DNA of 64,000 bases from Oscillospiraceae bacterium (GTDB lineage: Bacteria > Bacillota > Clostridia > Oscillospirales > SIG627), in assembly GCA_015065085.1 (NCBI GenBank), contig SVQW01000001.1, forward strand, positions 478,258-542,257. The letters run 5' to 3'. The notes beneath the pieces are model-generated. The model saw only the letters and a program-made list of their open reading frames with translations, was not told where the DNA came from and did no database searches. Within the stretch, counting starts at the first letter, position 1. Each line of letters begins with the position of its first letter. This document shows, in pieces, positions 44,349 through 53,863 of this stretch. The translations under genes were made by a program, and so were the position numbers.

Positions 44349-45056
44349 TCATTCTTCAAGATTGAAATCATTTATGGCTACATAATTTCCGTCTTTTATA
44401 ACTTCAAAATGAAGATGATATCCCTCGGCACATTCAAGTATACCCGGGTCTCCGACAAAAGCCACATTTTGACCCGCACTGACGGCAACACCCGCCCCGA
44501 GACCTTCGGGAAGTTCTGAAGAAAGGTTGCAGTAGCGTGTTATAATATTATCATCGTGGCTTATTACCAGTGTCATACCGTTAAGAGGATCGTCGTAAAA
44601 TTCCTCCACGGTTCCATCTGTAAAACTCATGACCGCCTGACCGTATTCGCAGCCTATATCAACACCTGCGTGAGTTCTGTAATCGTTCATTGTTTTTGAA
44701 AACACAAGTACATCCTTTGAAAAATCCTTTGTCACATCACCGCTGACAGGAAAGTAGTACTTTTTTTCTTCGATGATTACAGGTTCTTCCACGATATCTG
44801 CAATCGGTTCTTCGGGGACGAGCTCAGGTTCGAAAACCTCGTTATTTTCCGCAATCTGAGGTATATCGGGAATTACCGGAGCAAGTTTTATATCTTCCGC
44901 ACGAGTATCCGGTGACGAAATTTGTTCTTCAGGCGGTTGTGTAAACGCCGCTCTCAGTGATGCAAAAATCCCCAGACCTAGAAAAATAAGGAAGCAGAAG
45001 GATATGATAATGTAAATTCCTGTTGCAAGCAAGTTTTTCTTTTTGCGATTCTCCAT
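44349..45056 (-). CDS. M23 (LytM) peptidase, SpoIIQ-like
   Basis: 235 residues from ATG 45056, with AAAGGGTG seven bases upstream. One N-terminal membrane helix (about 10-33), an acidic/proline-rich linker, and a C-terminal LytM domain with THAGVDIG (H-x3-D) and YHLHFEV (HxH), so the zinc site looks intact, as in clostridial SpoIIQ and unlike Bacillus. It lies downstream of spoIID, the standard Clostridia arrangement. Predicted role: engulfment and the forespore-mother-cell channel. Confidence 0.85.
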   Translation of the reverse strand: MENRKKKNLLATGIYIIISFCFLIFLGLGIFASLRAAFTQPPEEQISSPDTRAEDIKLAPVIPDIPQIAENNEVFEPELVPEEPIADIVEEPVIIEEKKYYFPVSGDVTKDFSKDVLVFSKTMNDYRTHAGVDIGCEYGQAVMSFTDGTVEEFYDDPLNGMTLVISHDDNIITRYCNLSSELPEGLGAGVAVSAGQNVAFVGDPGILECAEGYHLHFEVIKDGNYVAINDFNLEE

Positions 45057-45121
45057 TTTATTCACCCTTTCAAGTTGTTGTCAATATTGTTAACACTTAA
45101 AAGGGAAAATATACGCAAATA

Positions 45122-46117
45122 TCAAATATTTACGATGGTATCCATATTAACAATTTCACATCCGCTGTAATAGTGTTTAAGTATATCACTATAAGCAATT
45201 CCCGACTCCGCCATTATCTTTGCACCATACTGGCTCATTCCTACACCGTGCCCGTACCCGCTCACATCAAACACAACGTTATTTTCATCAATTGTAACAT
45301 CAAATGTACAAGATCGAAGCGAAAAAATCTTGCGAACCTCTGTTCCGGGTACTGTTACATTATTACCTCCAATTTGCTCAACAACAATATACTTTACTCT
45401 TCCGCTGTCGTTTCTATGCAAATTAATATTCCCGGTTGGGAAATGGCACTCATATCCGGCATATTCCAGTTTTTCTATAAAACCATCAAACGAGAGCGAA
45501 ATTTTACTGTAAAAACCCGGCATACCGTTTTCGTTAGGAGAAGAGACTGACAGCAAATAAGGCACCTCACTCCCCCACACTTGCTCCGCGTCCTCTGTGT
45601 AACAGTCTGAAGAGGCGTGATATACGGCGTTTATCGGGCGATTTTCAAAAGTAAGTATTTCGCCTTTCGTTTCCTCAACGGCTCTGTAAATCAGATCTAT
45701 TTGCGATTTGTTAAATTGTTCTGAAAATTCATCTGAAGATTTATACGCCTGGCAGTGTTTGTAATCTGTGCAAACGTCTGCACTGTGTATATTTTCGCGA
45801 TTTTTATTCATACAATAGAGCGTATAAGTGCGTGCCGCTACGGCTTGCGCTTTTAAGGCCTCAAGACCGTATGAAACAGGCATTTCTGCAGAAAGCACGC
45901 GAGCTATGTATTCTTCAAGTGGAATATCCTCTACCACACCGTTTGTATGGTTATAAACTGCAATTAGCTCTGCCACACCATTCATTTCTGTATCCGGTGT
46001 ACTTTTTGCAAGAATCTCAAAACTCTTTTCAACTTTCACACTGTCTTTGAACAGCAACAGCACTGTATTCCATATAAAAATAAAGCAAAATATTAAAAAC
46101 AGAATTTTTTTGTTCAT
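45122..46117 (-). CDS. spoIID: Stage II sporulation protein D (lytic transglycosylase)
   Basis: About 331 residues from ATG 46117 (an in-frame start 6 codons earlier is possible; neither RBS is strong). N-terminal membrane helix (KKILFLIFCFIFIW), then SpoIID/LytB domain: PLEEYIARVLSAEMPVSYGLEALKAQ-type motif with its catalytic glutamate, AARTYTLYC, and GYGHGVGMSQYGA near the C-terminus. It degrades septal peptidoglycan during engulfment together with SpoIIP and SpoIIM. The spoIIQ-like gene follows 65 bases downstream. Confidence 0.92.
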   Translation of the reverse strand: MNKKILFLIFCFIFIWNTVLLLFKDSVKVEKSFEILAKSTPDTEMNGVAELIAVYNHTNGVVEDIPLEEYIARVLSAEMPVSYGLEALKAQAVAARTYTLYCMNKNRENIHSADVCTDYKHCQAYKSSDEFSEQFNKSQIDLIYRAVEETKGEILTFENRPINAVYHASSDCYTEDAEQVWGSEVPYLLSVSSPNENGMPGFYSKISLSFDGFIEKLEYAGYECHFPTGNINLHRNDSGRVKYIVVEQIGGNNVTVPGTEVRKIFSLRSCTFDVTIDENNVVFDVSGYGHGVGMSQYGAKIMAESGIAYSDILKHYYSGCEIVNMDTIVNI

Positions 46118-46167
46118 ATTACACTTAACATCCAAAATATTATTTTTGAATTTTTACAATTTGTATC

Positions 46168-46196
46168 TTGCAAAAATATACATTTTATACTATAAT
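46168..46196 (+). promoter_or_regulatory. Promoter of citrate synthase gene
   Basis: TTGCAA (46168-46173), a 17-base spacer and TATAAT (46191-46196), 34 bases before the ATG. Confidence 0.6.
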
Positions 46197-46230
46197 ATAA
46201 CTATTAATAAACATGACGAGGAGTATAAGT

Positions 46231-47616
46231 ATGCAAAAATTAATAAACGAAATTACTCATGATGAATTTTCCGCGAATGAGCTTAAAGATATAATTGCCA
46301 CAGCACGCGACCATTACTCAATTCCCCCCGCTTCTTTTCAGACGACTAATGTAAAAAGAGGTCTCAGAAACATCGACGGTACGGGTGTTGTTGCGGGCAT
46401 TACAAAAATTGCGCTGGTTCACGGTTATCTGCTCAATGAGGGCGAGGTTGAACCCATTGAAGGAAAGCTTTACTACCGCGGACACAGTGTCGAAGATCTT
46501 GTAGATGCATATGTTCGTGAAAACAGATTTGGTTACGAGGAATGTTCTTATATTCTTTTCTTCGGTGAACTCCCTACAAAAGAGCAGCTTAAGGTATTTA
46601 ACACCATTCTCAACGAAAACAGACAGCTTCCTGCTCATTTTTCCGAGGACGTTATAATGCGTGTTCCAACGCAGAATATAATGAATAAAATTTCTTCCAG
46701 CATTCTTTCACTTTATGCTTATGACGAAAATCCGGATGACTGTTCTTTCGAGAATGTTATGCGTCAAAGTATTCAGATAATGGCACAAATGCCTGTTATT
46801 GCCGCTCAGGCATATTCAGTTGCAAGACATGCGTTTTTAAATGAAAGTTTGACTCTGCACTATCCCCTGCCCGGGCTATCTACTGCTGAGAACTTTTTAA
46901 GAATTGTTCGTCCGGACAGTTCCTTTACGGATGAGGAAGCAAAGCTTCTTGACCTTTGCCTTGTTCTTCACGCAGAACACGGTGGCGGTAACAACTCCGC
47001 TTTTACTTGCCGTGTACTTTCATCAGCCGGTACAGATACATATTCTGCTATCAGCGGTGCTGTCAACTCTCTCAAGGGTTCATTGCATGGCGGTGCCAAT
47101 ATCAAGGTTGAGAAGATGTTTGATGATATTAAAGCTAATGTTTCAAACTGGGCTGATGAAGAAGAGGTTTATAATTATCTGATAAAAATTCTTAAAGGTG
47201 AAGCAGGAGATAAAAGCGGAAAAATATACGGAATGGGTCATGCCATTTATACTTACAGCGACCCTCGTGCCGTCACACTCAAGAAATATGCTTCAAAGCT
47301 TGCCATTGAACGCGGATTTGAAGATGAATTCCATCTTATCGAGTTAGTTGAAAAGCTTACTCCTCAAGCCTTCATGGAATTCAAAGGTAACTCTACAAAA
47401 AATATATGCGCGAATGTGGACTTATATTCCGGTATGGTTTACAGAATGCTGGGAATACCTGCTGAGCTCTACACACCACTTTTTGCCATTGCACGTGTTG
47501 CAGGTTGGTGCGCTCACCGTATGGAAGAAATAACCACGGGTGGAAGAATTATCCGTCCTGCTTACAAGTCCATTTCTAAAGCCAAGAATTATATAGCACT
47601 GGAAGACAGAGAATAA
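46231..47616 (+). CDS. gltA: Citrate synthase
   Basis: 461 residues from ATG 46231 (GAGGAG seven bases upstream; the earlier in-frame ATG at 46213 precedes the RBS). It condenses oxaloacetate and acetyl-CoA. Catalytic histidine regions are LHAEHGGGNNSAFTCR and LKGSLHGGANIKV, with MGHAIYTYSDPRA further on. It is longer at the N-terminus than Bacillus CitZ, as in some clostridial enzymes. In an anaerobe it probably feeds 2-oxoglutarate and glutamate synthesis. Monocistronic and convergent with argH. Confidence 0.94.
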   Translation: MQKLINEITHDEFSANELKDIIATARDHYSIPPASFQTTNVKRGLRNIDGTGVVAGITKIALVHGYLLNEGEVEPIEGKLYYRGHSVEDLVDAYVRENRFGYEECSYILFFGELPTKEQLKVFNTILNENRQLPAHFSEDVIMRVPTQNIMNKISSSILSLYAYDENPDDCSFENVMRQSIQIMAQMPVIAAQAYSVARHAFLNESLTLHYPLPGLSTAENFLRIVRPDSSFTDEEAKLLDLCLVLHAEHGGGNNSAFTCRVLSSAGTDTYSAISGAVNSLKGSLHGGANIKVEKMFDDIKANVSNWADEEEVYNYLIKILKGEAGDKSGKIYGMGHAIYTYSDPRAVTLKKYASKLAIERGFEDEFHLIELVEKLTPQAFMEFKGNSTKNICANVDLYSGMVYRMLGIPAELYTPLFAIARVAGWCAHRMEEITTGGRIIRPAYKSISKAKNYIALEDRE

Positions 47617-47635
47617 TAAATATTACAGACAATTC

Positions 47636-47673
47636 AAAAGAGCTGATACACCATATGGTGTATCAGCTCTTTT
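47636..47673. terminator. Bidirectional terminator between citrate synthase and argH
   Basis: AAAGAGCTGATACACCAT/ATGGTGTATCAGCTCTTT, a perfect palindrome with T/A tails on both strands. Confidence 0.85.
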
Positions 47674-47683
47674 AATATTTGTT

Positions 47684-49072
47684 TCAGATATTCTGTTTGT
47701 ATTTATCGATGGATGCCTTTATGGAAGAAAGCTGATTTTCGGTAGATGTTTTACCGGGACCGCCAATGATATCTCGTCCGGAAACACAGTTTTCAAGATT
47801 AATAGCATCATACACATCTTGTGCGAAAACATCGGAAGCAATGTTATACTCATCCAATGTAAGGGTTTCCAGAGTTTTGTCATTGTCAATGCAGTATGCA
47901 ACCAACTGTCCGACAATTTTGTACGCCGTACGGAACGGTAAGCCTTTTTTCACCAAATAATCTGCACAATCGGTGGCATTGATAAATCCCTTTCCCGCAG
48001 CACGACGCATATTATCCTTGCGGACTTGTGCTGTATCAAGCATCTTCGCGAACATATCGACGCACATCAAAACGTTGTCAATCGAATCGAAAATTGCTTC
48101 CTTGTCTTCCTGCATATCTTTGTTGTAAGCGAGCGGCAAAGACTTCATCATGGTAAGCAAAGTCGTATTATTACCGTAAATACGACCGGTTTTTCCTCTT
48201 ACAAGCTCAGCGATATCCGGGTTCTTTTTCTGAGGCATTATGGAAGAACCGGTAGAAAAAGCATCATCCAATTCCACAAACGCAAATTCACTCGAGCACC
48301 AAAGAATCATTTCCTCGGAGAATCGGCTGAGGTGCATCATAAGAAGTGTAAGATTACCGGAAAGCTCAAGAACAAAGTCACGGTCAGAGACACCATCAAT
48401 GCTATTGAGTGTAACGCCGTCAAATCCAAGCTTTTTGGCAACAAATTCTCTGTCGATAGGATATGTGGTTCCCGCAATTGCTCCCGAGCCAAGAGGCATA
48501 ACATTACAGCGGTCATATGTCTGCCAAATTCTCTCCATATCGCGCATAAACATAAATGCATACGCACAGAGATGATGTGCAAATGTGATAGGCTGAGCAC
48601 GCTGAAGATGGGTATAACCGGGCATGACGGTGTCTGTATTTTCGCATGCTTTATTGTATATAATCTCCAGCAAATTCACGACTGAGCCGCTTATATCCGC
48701 AATACGGTTTTTAATATACATTCTGATATCAAGTGCAACCTGGTCGTTTCTGCTGCGCGCTGTATGAAGACGCTTGCCTGTGTCGCCTATACGTTCCGTG
48801 AGCACCTGCTCAACAAACATATGTATATCCTCTGCATCGGAGGAAAACATAAGCTTTCCATTTTCAATATCAGAAAGGATGTTCTTAAGCTCTGCTATAA
48901 TCGCGTCAGCTTCACTTTTTTCAATAATACCGCATTTGCCAAGCATTTCAGCATGCGCCATGCTGCCCTGCAAATCCTCGCGGTACATTCGCGAATCGAA
49001 GGAAATGGAGCTGTTAAAATCGTTGACCGAGCTGTCCGCTTCTTTTTTAAAGCGTCCCTGCCACATTTTCAT
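47684..49072 (-). CDS. argH: Argininosuccinate lyase
   Basis: 462 residues. Fumarase/aspartase superfamily; it cleaves argininosuccinate to arginine and fumarate. Seen: MWQGRFKKEADSSVNDFN at the start, TARSRNDQVALD, GYTHLQRAQPITFAHHL, and the signature GSSIMPQKKNPD. It begins 18 bases after argG and ends at the citrate synthase terminator. Confidence 0.96.
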   Translation of the reverse strand: MKMWQGRFKKEADSSVNDFNSSISFDSRMYREDLQGSMAHAEMLGKCGIIEKSEADAIIAELKNILSDIENGKLMFSSDAEDIHMFVEQVLTERIGDTGKRLHTARSRNDQVALDIRMYIKNRIADISGSVVNLLEIIYNKACENTDTVMPGYTHLQRAQPITFAHHLCAYAFMFMRDMERIWQTYDRCNVMPLGSGAIAGTTYPIDREFVAKKLGFDGVTLNSIDGVSDRDFVLELSGNLTLLMMHLSRFSEEMILWCSSEFAFVELDDAFSTGSSIMPQKKNPDIAELVRGKTGRIYGNNTTLLTMMKSLPLAYNKDMQEDKEAIFDSIDNVLMCVDMFAKMLDTAQVRKDNMRRAAGKGFINATDCADYLVKKGLPFRTAYKIVGQLVAYCIDNDKTLETLTLDEYNIASDVFAQDVYDAINLENCVSGRDIIGGPGKTSTENQLSSIKASIDKYKQNI

Positions 49073-49090
49073 AAAACAGTGTACCTCTTA

Positions 49091-50311
49091 TTATTTCTTG
49101 TTTTTCTCGTCTCTGAGCGCTTTTACGCGGATAGGAAGACCGAAAAGATTGATAAATCCGTTAGCATCCTTCTGGTCATATACTTCATCCTCATCAAAAG
49201 TGGCAATATCTTCGTCATAGAGAGAATTGGGAGAAGTGAGAGATGCAATAATAATATTACCCTTGTAAAGCTTAAGTTTTACATCGCCGGTAACATCCTC
49301 CTGAGTCTTATCAACAAATGCTGAAAGAGCTTCGCGCAGAGGTGTAAACCACTGACCAAAGTAAACAAGGTCAGCAAATTTGCCGGAGAGCATCTGCTTG
49401 GTGTGCATTGTATCGCGGTCGATAGTGAGAGTTTCAAGAGCATCGTGAGCGGCATACAGAATGGTTCCGCCGGGAGTTTCGTAAACACCGCGAGATTTCA
49501 TGCCTACAAGACGGTTTTCAACCATATCAAGAATACCAATACCGTTTCTTCCGCCGTATTCATTCAACTTTTTGAGAAGCTCGACAGAGCCAATTTTTTC
49601 ACCGTTGAGTGCAACTGGAATACCCTTTTCAAAGCTAAGAGTTATATACTCTGCCTTATCGGGAGCTTTCTCGGGAGACACACCCATTTCGAGAATTTTA
49701 TCAAACATAGGTTCATTTGCGGGATCCTCCAGATCGAGACCCTCGTGAGACAGATGCCAAATGTTCTTATCTTTGGAATAGTTGGTTTCACGATTAATCT
49801 TAAGAGGAACATTGTGAGCTATAGCGTAATCGATTTCTTCATCACGGCTCTTAATGCTCCATTCGCGCCAGGGAGCGATTATCTTCATATTAGGAGCAAA
49901 AGCCTTGATGGTGAGTTCAAATCTTACCTGGTCGTTACCTTTACCTGTGCAACCATGACAGATAGCATCAGCACCCTCAGCTTTTGCAATTTCAACAATT
50001 CTTTTAGCTATAACAGGACGTGCAAATGAAGTACCGAGAAGATATTGATTTTCATACTTTGCGCCCGCCTTAACGGTGGGATAAATATACTCTTCGATAA
50101 ATTCCTTGGTAAGGTCTTCAATATAGATTTTGGAGGCACCTGTCTTGATAGCCTTTTCTTCCAGGCCGTCAAGTTCATCAGCCTGACCTACGTTAGCGGC
50201 AACAGCTATAACCTCGCAGCCCTCATAGTTTTCCTTCAGCCAGGGAATAATGATAGAAGTGTCAAGACCGCCGGAATATGCAAGAACGATTTTTTTGATT
50301 TTGTTTTCCAT
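49091..50311 (-). CDS. argG: Argininosuccinate synthase
   Basis: 406 residues. N-type ATP pyrophosphatase motif [11 protein letters not shown] at the N-terminus, [13 protein letters not shown], and [12 protein letters not shown] in the substrate region. It joins citrulline and aspartate. First gene of argGH; the promoter has perfect hexamers, and AT-rich palindromes resembling ArgR boxes lie just upstream of the -35. Confidence 0.96.
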   Translation of the reverse strand: MENKIKKIVLAYSGGLDTSIIIPWLKENYEGCEVIAVAANVGQADELDGLEEKAIKTGASKIYIEDLTKEFIEEYIYPTVKAGAKYENQYLLGTSFARPVIAKRIVEIAKAEGADAICHGCTGKGNDQVRFELTIKAFAPNMKIIAPWREWSIKSRDEEIDYAIAHNVPLKINRETNYSKDKNIWHLSHEGLDLEDPANEPMFDKILEMGVSPEKAPDKAEYITLSFEKGIPVALNGEKIGSVELLKKLNEYGGRNGIGILDMVENRLVGMKSRGVYETPGGTILYAAHDALETLTIDRDTMHTKQMLSGKFADLVYFGQWFTPLREALSAFVDKTQEDVTGDVKLKLYKGNIIIASLTSPNSLYDEDIATFDEDEVYDQKDANGFINLFGLPIRVKALRDEKNKK

Positions 50312-50349
50312 AGTGTGGTTCTCCTTTAATATTTATATTAACAAGGGAT

Positions 50350-50378
50350 ATTATATCACAAAAATACATTTTTGTCAA
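50350..50378 (-). promoter_or_regulatory. Promoter of argGH
   Basis: Minus strand TTGACA (50378-50373), 17-base spacer, TATAAT (50355-50350). Leader of about 30 bases including AAGGAG. Confidence 0.8.
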
Positions 50379-50383
50379 TACAT

Positions 50384-50431
50384 ATTTATGCATAAATTTG
50401 CATTAAAATAAGTTTATTTGCATAAATAAAC
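50384..50431. promoter_or_regulatory. Two palindromes upstream of argG, candidate ArgR boxes
   Basis: ATTTATGCATAAAT (50384-50397) is a perfect 14-bp palindrome. GTTTATTTGCATAAATAAAC (50412-50431) is a near-perfect one. The centres lie 31 bases apart, about three helical turns, next to the -35. ArgR of Firmicutes binds AT-rich palindromes of this kind as a hexamer; the assignment rests on position and symmetry. Confidence 0.5.
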
Positions 50432-50432
50432 A

Positions 50433-51002
50433 TTATATTGTCCACAAATCACTGTGTGATGTAGAAACACCTACTGCACCGACAGAAAGCAATTTTATGA
50501 CGGTCTGCTTATCGTCAATCATTCCGCCGCAGATAACGTTTTCCACACCGTCGGAAATAATTCTTTCAATTTCCTTGAAAATAACTCCCGGCATGATTTC
50601 AACCATGTTGGGCCTGTATACATTCAAAGCACGTCGCATGGTGTCGCAGGAACGGCTGTCTACAATAAAAAATCTCTGAACGGTAAATACGCCTTGTTCC
50701 GAAGCAATTTTCAATATATTATTCTTGGTCGAAATAATTCCGTCCGGATTAAAAGAGCACAGAAACCGCACAGCTTCCTCGTCATTTCCCAATCCTGAAA
50801 CGAGATCAAAATGAACAAGTATAATCTTTTTATTCAAGTGACAAAGCTCAATATATTCACCGATTTTCGATATTTCAGAATTGAGCAGGAATATAATTTT
50901 GACAGGCGAAGCGACAGCACGTTCAAGTTCTTCGCAACTCCGCACAGCGGCTATCACAGGGTTTGAATTAATCTGCATAAGTATTTTTTCAGCGTTCATC
51001 AT
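50433..51002 (-). CDS. glpP: Glycerol-3-phosphate responsive antiterminator GlpP
   Basis: 189 residues, TIM-barrel-like GlpP family. Family landmarks: NPVIAAVRSCEELERA, VHFDLVSGLGND, GIISTKNNILKIA, FFIVDSRS and VEIMPGVIFKEI. Homologues bind glycerol-3-phosphate and the leader mRNA of glp genes to prevent termination. No glpF, glpK or glpD gene lies in this window. It lies upstream of argG in the same direction, but argG has its own promoter. RBS AGAGGTG. Confidence 0.88.
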   Translation of the reverse strand: MMNAEKILMQINSNPVIAAVRSCEELERAVASPVKIIFLLNSEISKIGEYIELCHLNKKIILVHFDLVSGLGNDEEAVRFLCSFNPDGIISTKNNILKIASEQGVFTVQRFFIVDSRSCDTMRRALNVYRPNMVEIMPGVIFKEIERIISDGVENVICGGMIDDKQTVIKLLSVGAVGVSTSHSDLWTI

Positions 51003-51067
51003 AACACCTCTATTCCACAGTATTATAACACAGTTACGCGCATAAATCTACATAAATTTATTAACAT

Positions 51068-51100
51068 AAAAAAGCGTGTGGTTTTTATCACACGCTTTTT
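51068..51100 (-). terminator. Terminator of the Na/Pi cotransporter gene
   Basis: AAAAAGCGTGTG/CACACGCTTTTT 12-bp stem with a short loop and A/T tails, eight bases past the stop codon. Confidence 0.8.
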
Positions 51101-51108
51101 ACATTTTT

Positions 51109-52884
51109 TTAATCAAGTTCCGCAATATACTTATTCTTATAAAATTCAAGCATCTGTCGATAGTCCTCAGATCCCTCGCTCTTAACCTCTTTGAGGTATC
51201 CGTGGGCGTCAAGTCTGGAATTCTTCAGCTCAATAACATAAACCGCAATGTTCGAGCAATGATCCGCAACTCTCTCAATGTTATTGAGAAGGTCAAGGAA
51301 TACCACTCCAGATTCAATTGTACACAATCCGGATTTTAGACGTGAAATATGATTTTCTCTCAGATAATCGGTCATCTGGTCGATAGTTTCTTCAAGGGGC
51401 TCTACATTTTCCGCCATAATGTAATCGTCACGTGTAAATACATCGTAAGTCAAATCAAGTATTTCATTCATGGAATCACGCAAAACCTTAATTTCTTTAA
51501 GCGCGCCCTCGGAGAACACGATTTCCTTTTCCTTAACTCTTACAGAAAGGTCAGCTATATTTATAGAATGGTCGCAAATACGTTCAAAGTCGGAAACCGA
51601 ATGAAGCAGCTTTGAAACCTGTTTACTTTCCATAGCTGTAAGATCGCGATCGGTAAGCTTTAAAAGATATGTGTTGAGCTTGTCCTCTATCCCGTCGGCC
51701 AAATCTTCCATTTCATATATTTTGCGATATTCATCCGCATTGTGGGAATTAAGAAGTCCGATTGCTTTTTTGATGTTTTCGCAACCCATTTCCGCCATGG
51801 CGATAAGAGTTTTCTTGCACTGTTCAAGAGCGACAGAGGGCATGTTCAAAAAACGGTCATCAAGAAGCTCATAAACTTCATCCGCTTTACTCTTAGTATC
51901 AGAAAGAGTAAGTGTAGCAAGCTTTACAAGCAGATTGCCAAACGGGAACAAAATAAGTGTTGAAAGCACATTAAACAGTGTGTGAACAACCGCAATCTGG
52001 GTTGTGTTGATTGTATCGTGGTAAAACGGCATAACATGAGGGAATATGGCATATACACCGTAAAAAAGGAGTAAAAACAATCCTGTACCGATAACATTAA
52101 AATACAAATGAATCATTGCAGTTCTCTTTGCGTTTCTGTTTGCGCCTGCACTGGCAAGCATGGCAGTAACGCAAGTACCGATATTCTGTCCCAAAATTAT
52201 CGGAATAGCGGCAGAAAAACTGATAAGTCCAGTAGCCGAAAGTGCTTGTAGGATACCGACAGATGCCGAAGAGGACTGAATAACAGCTGTTATTCCCCAA
52301 CCCGCAAGAAGTCCGAGAATTGGATTATACGAAAGAGCGGCCATGATATCACGGAACGCAGGTATCTCCGAGAGTGAGCTTGTCGCATCGGACATGGTGT
52401 TCATACCTATCATAAGAACGGCAAAACCTATCATGATCTGTCCGACATTCTTCTTGCTTTCGGATTTCTTGCAGAAAACATAAAGTACCACGCCTATAAC
52501 GGCAAAAACGGGGGCAAATGAAGAAGGTTTAAGCAAATTCAAAAATACATTTCCGCCGCCTTTTATTCCTGCAAGCGAAAAAATCCAAGAAGTCATAGTA
52601 GTACCGATATTGGCACCCATGATAACGCCCACAGCCTGTGTAAGCTTCATTATACCCGAGTTTACAAAACCTACAACCATGACGGTGGTGGCACTTGAAC
52701 TCTGAATTATTGCCGTAACAAACGTACCTAAAAGCAATCCCTTGAAACGGCTTCCGGTAAGCTTTTCCAATATACGCTGCATCTTACCGCCCGCAACCTT
52801 CTCAAGTCCGCTTCCCATTACCTCCATACCAAAAAGCAACAACGCAAGACCGCTGAAAGCATTTAATACCTGAAATACGTCCAA
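51109..52884 (-). CDS. Na+/phosphate cotransporter with PhoU-like domain
   Basis: 591 residues, TTG start with GAGAGG upstream. Two inverted NptA-type repeats, each with the QSSSA signature (AIIQSSSATTVM and AVIQSSSASVGI), and about nine membrane segments to residue ~315. A cytoplasmic PhoU-like helical domain (about 340-580; SDFERICDHSINIADLSV, IERVADHCSNIAVY) binds metals in relatives. It imports phosphate with sodium; the PhoU domain presumably gates it. Its own terminator separates it from glpP. Confidence 0.93.
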   Translation of the reverse strand: MDVFQVLNAFSGLALLLFGMEVMGSGLEKVAGGKMQRILEKLTGSRFKGLLLGTFVTAIIQSSSATTVMVVGFVNSGIMKLTQAVGVIMGANIGTTMTSWIFSLAGIKGGGNVFLNLLKPSSFAPVFAVIGVVLYVFCKKSESKKNVGQIMIGFAVLMIGMNTMSDATSSLSEIPAFRDIMAALSYNPILGLLAGWGITAVIQSSSASVGILQALSATGLISFSAAIPIILGQNIGTCVTAMLASAGANRNAKRTAMIHLYFNVIGTGLFLLLFYGVYAIFPHVMPFYHDTINTTQIAVVHTLFNVLSTLILFPFGNLLVKLATLTLSDTKSKADEVYELLDDRFLNMPSVALEQCKKTLIAMAEMGCENIKKAIGLLNSHNADEYRKIYEMEDLADGIEDKLNTYLLKLTDRDLTAMESKQVSKLLHSVSDFERICDHSINIADLSVRVKEKEIVFSEGALKEIKVLRDSMNEILDLTYDVFTRDDYIMAENVEPLEETIDQMTDYLRENHISRLKSGLCTIESGVVFLDLLNNIERVADHCSNIAVYVIELKNSRLDAHGYLKEVKSEGSEDYRQMLEFYKNKYIAELD

Positions 52885-52910
52885 ATTTTATACCTCTCTT
52901 ATGAATATGT

Positions 52911-52940
52911 AAAAAGTGTGTATGGACTCCACACACACTT
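52911..52940 (-). terminator. Terminator after ksgA
   Basis: On the minus strand AAGTGTGT..GGA and its complement, followed by TTTTTAC. It marks the end of the long leftward gene run that includes dacF and ksgA. Confidence 0.7.
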
Positions 52941-52999
52941 AGTATAACATATTTAATTAATTTTAACAAGTGGTTTTACTGCAATTTTACTTAGCAGGT

Positions 53000-53863
53000 T
53001 TAAATTTTACAGATAGCGTTTGCAATATTGGCAAAGGTATCCAAGTCAAGCGTCTCACCGCGCTCGCTTCCCTTCAAACCGCACATGTAAAAAGCATGTT
53101 GCAGTTTTTCCTTAGAAAGCTCGGGGAATTCACCGGGCATTGAGTTGAGAAGTGTTTTACGTCTTCTCGCGAAAGCACCTCGTATAACCTTGAACAGCAT
53201 TTCTTCATCTTCAACACATACAGGCGGTGTTTTATGCAAGTCAAGACGCAAAACAGCAGAGGTGACATCGGGGCGCGGAATAAAGTTTCCCGCAGCGACA
53301 TTAAACAGTTTCTTAGGCTTGGCATAATAGGATATTGCAGCAGTAATAGCGCCATAACCATCACTGCCTGCCGGAGAGCATATTCTGTCAGCAACCTCTT
53401 TTTGAACCATAACCGTTATATTATCGAACGGAAACCGCGATTCGAGAAGATGCATCAAAACCGGAGTAGTTATATAATACGGCAAATTTGCGCATACAAC
53501 ACAGGGCATGTTTCCAAATCTTTCTTTTGCCACAGAAGCAATATCAAGCTTCAAGACATCGGAATTAATTATTTCAACATTATCGACTCCGTCAAGCGTT
53601 TCATCCAACAAAGGCAGCAGATTTTTATCTATTTCTACCGCACAGACCTTTTTGTAGAGTTTTGAAAGTTCTACTGTCATTACACCTATTCCCGGCCCTA
53701 TTTCAAGGCAGGCACACTCGGAGGCATCATAGGGTAAAGATGCATTGGCTATTTTTTGTGGAATTGCTTCATTTATAAGAAAATTCTGACCGAATTTTTT
53801 CTGAAATTCAAAGCCGTGTCTTTCAAGCAAGGCTTTTATTTCAGTCGGATTTGACAACTTCAT
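53000..53863 (-). CDS. ksgA: 16S rRNA dimethyladenosine transferase
   Basis: 287 residues from ATG 53863, which overlaps the dacF stop (ATGA); the longer in-frame extension overlaps dacF and is rejected. SAM-binding LEIGPGIGVMT, acidic VCAVEID, catalytic CANLPYYITTPVL, and N-terminal KKFGQNFLI. It dimethylates two adjacent adenines in helix 45 of 16S rRNA. Last gene of the run, followed by a terminator. Confidence 0.95.
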   Translation of the reverse strand: MKLSNPTEIKALLERHGFEFQKKFGQNFLINEAIPQKIANASLPYDASECACLEIGPGIGVMTVELSKLYKKVCAVEIDKNLLPLLDETLDGVDNVEIINSDVLKLDIASVAKERFGNMPCVVCANLPYYITTPVLMHLLESRFPFDNITVMVQKEVADRICSPAGSDGYGAITAAISYYAKPKKLFNVAAGNFIPRPDVTSAVLRLDLHKTPPVCVEDEEMLFKVIRGAFARRRKTLLNSMPGEFPELSKEKLQHAFYMCGLKGSERGETLDLDTFANIANAICKI

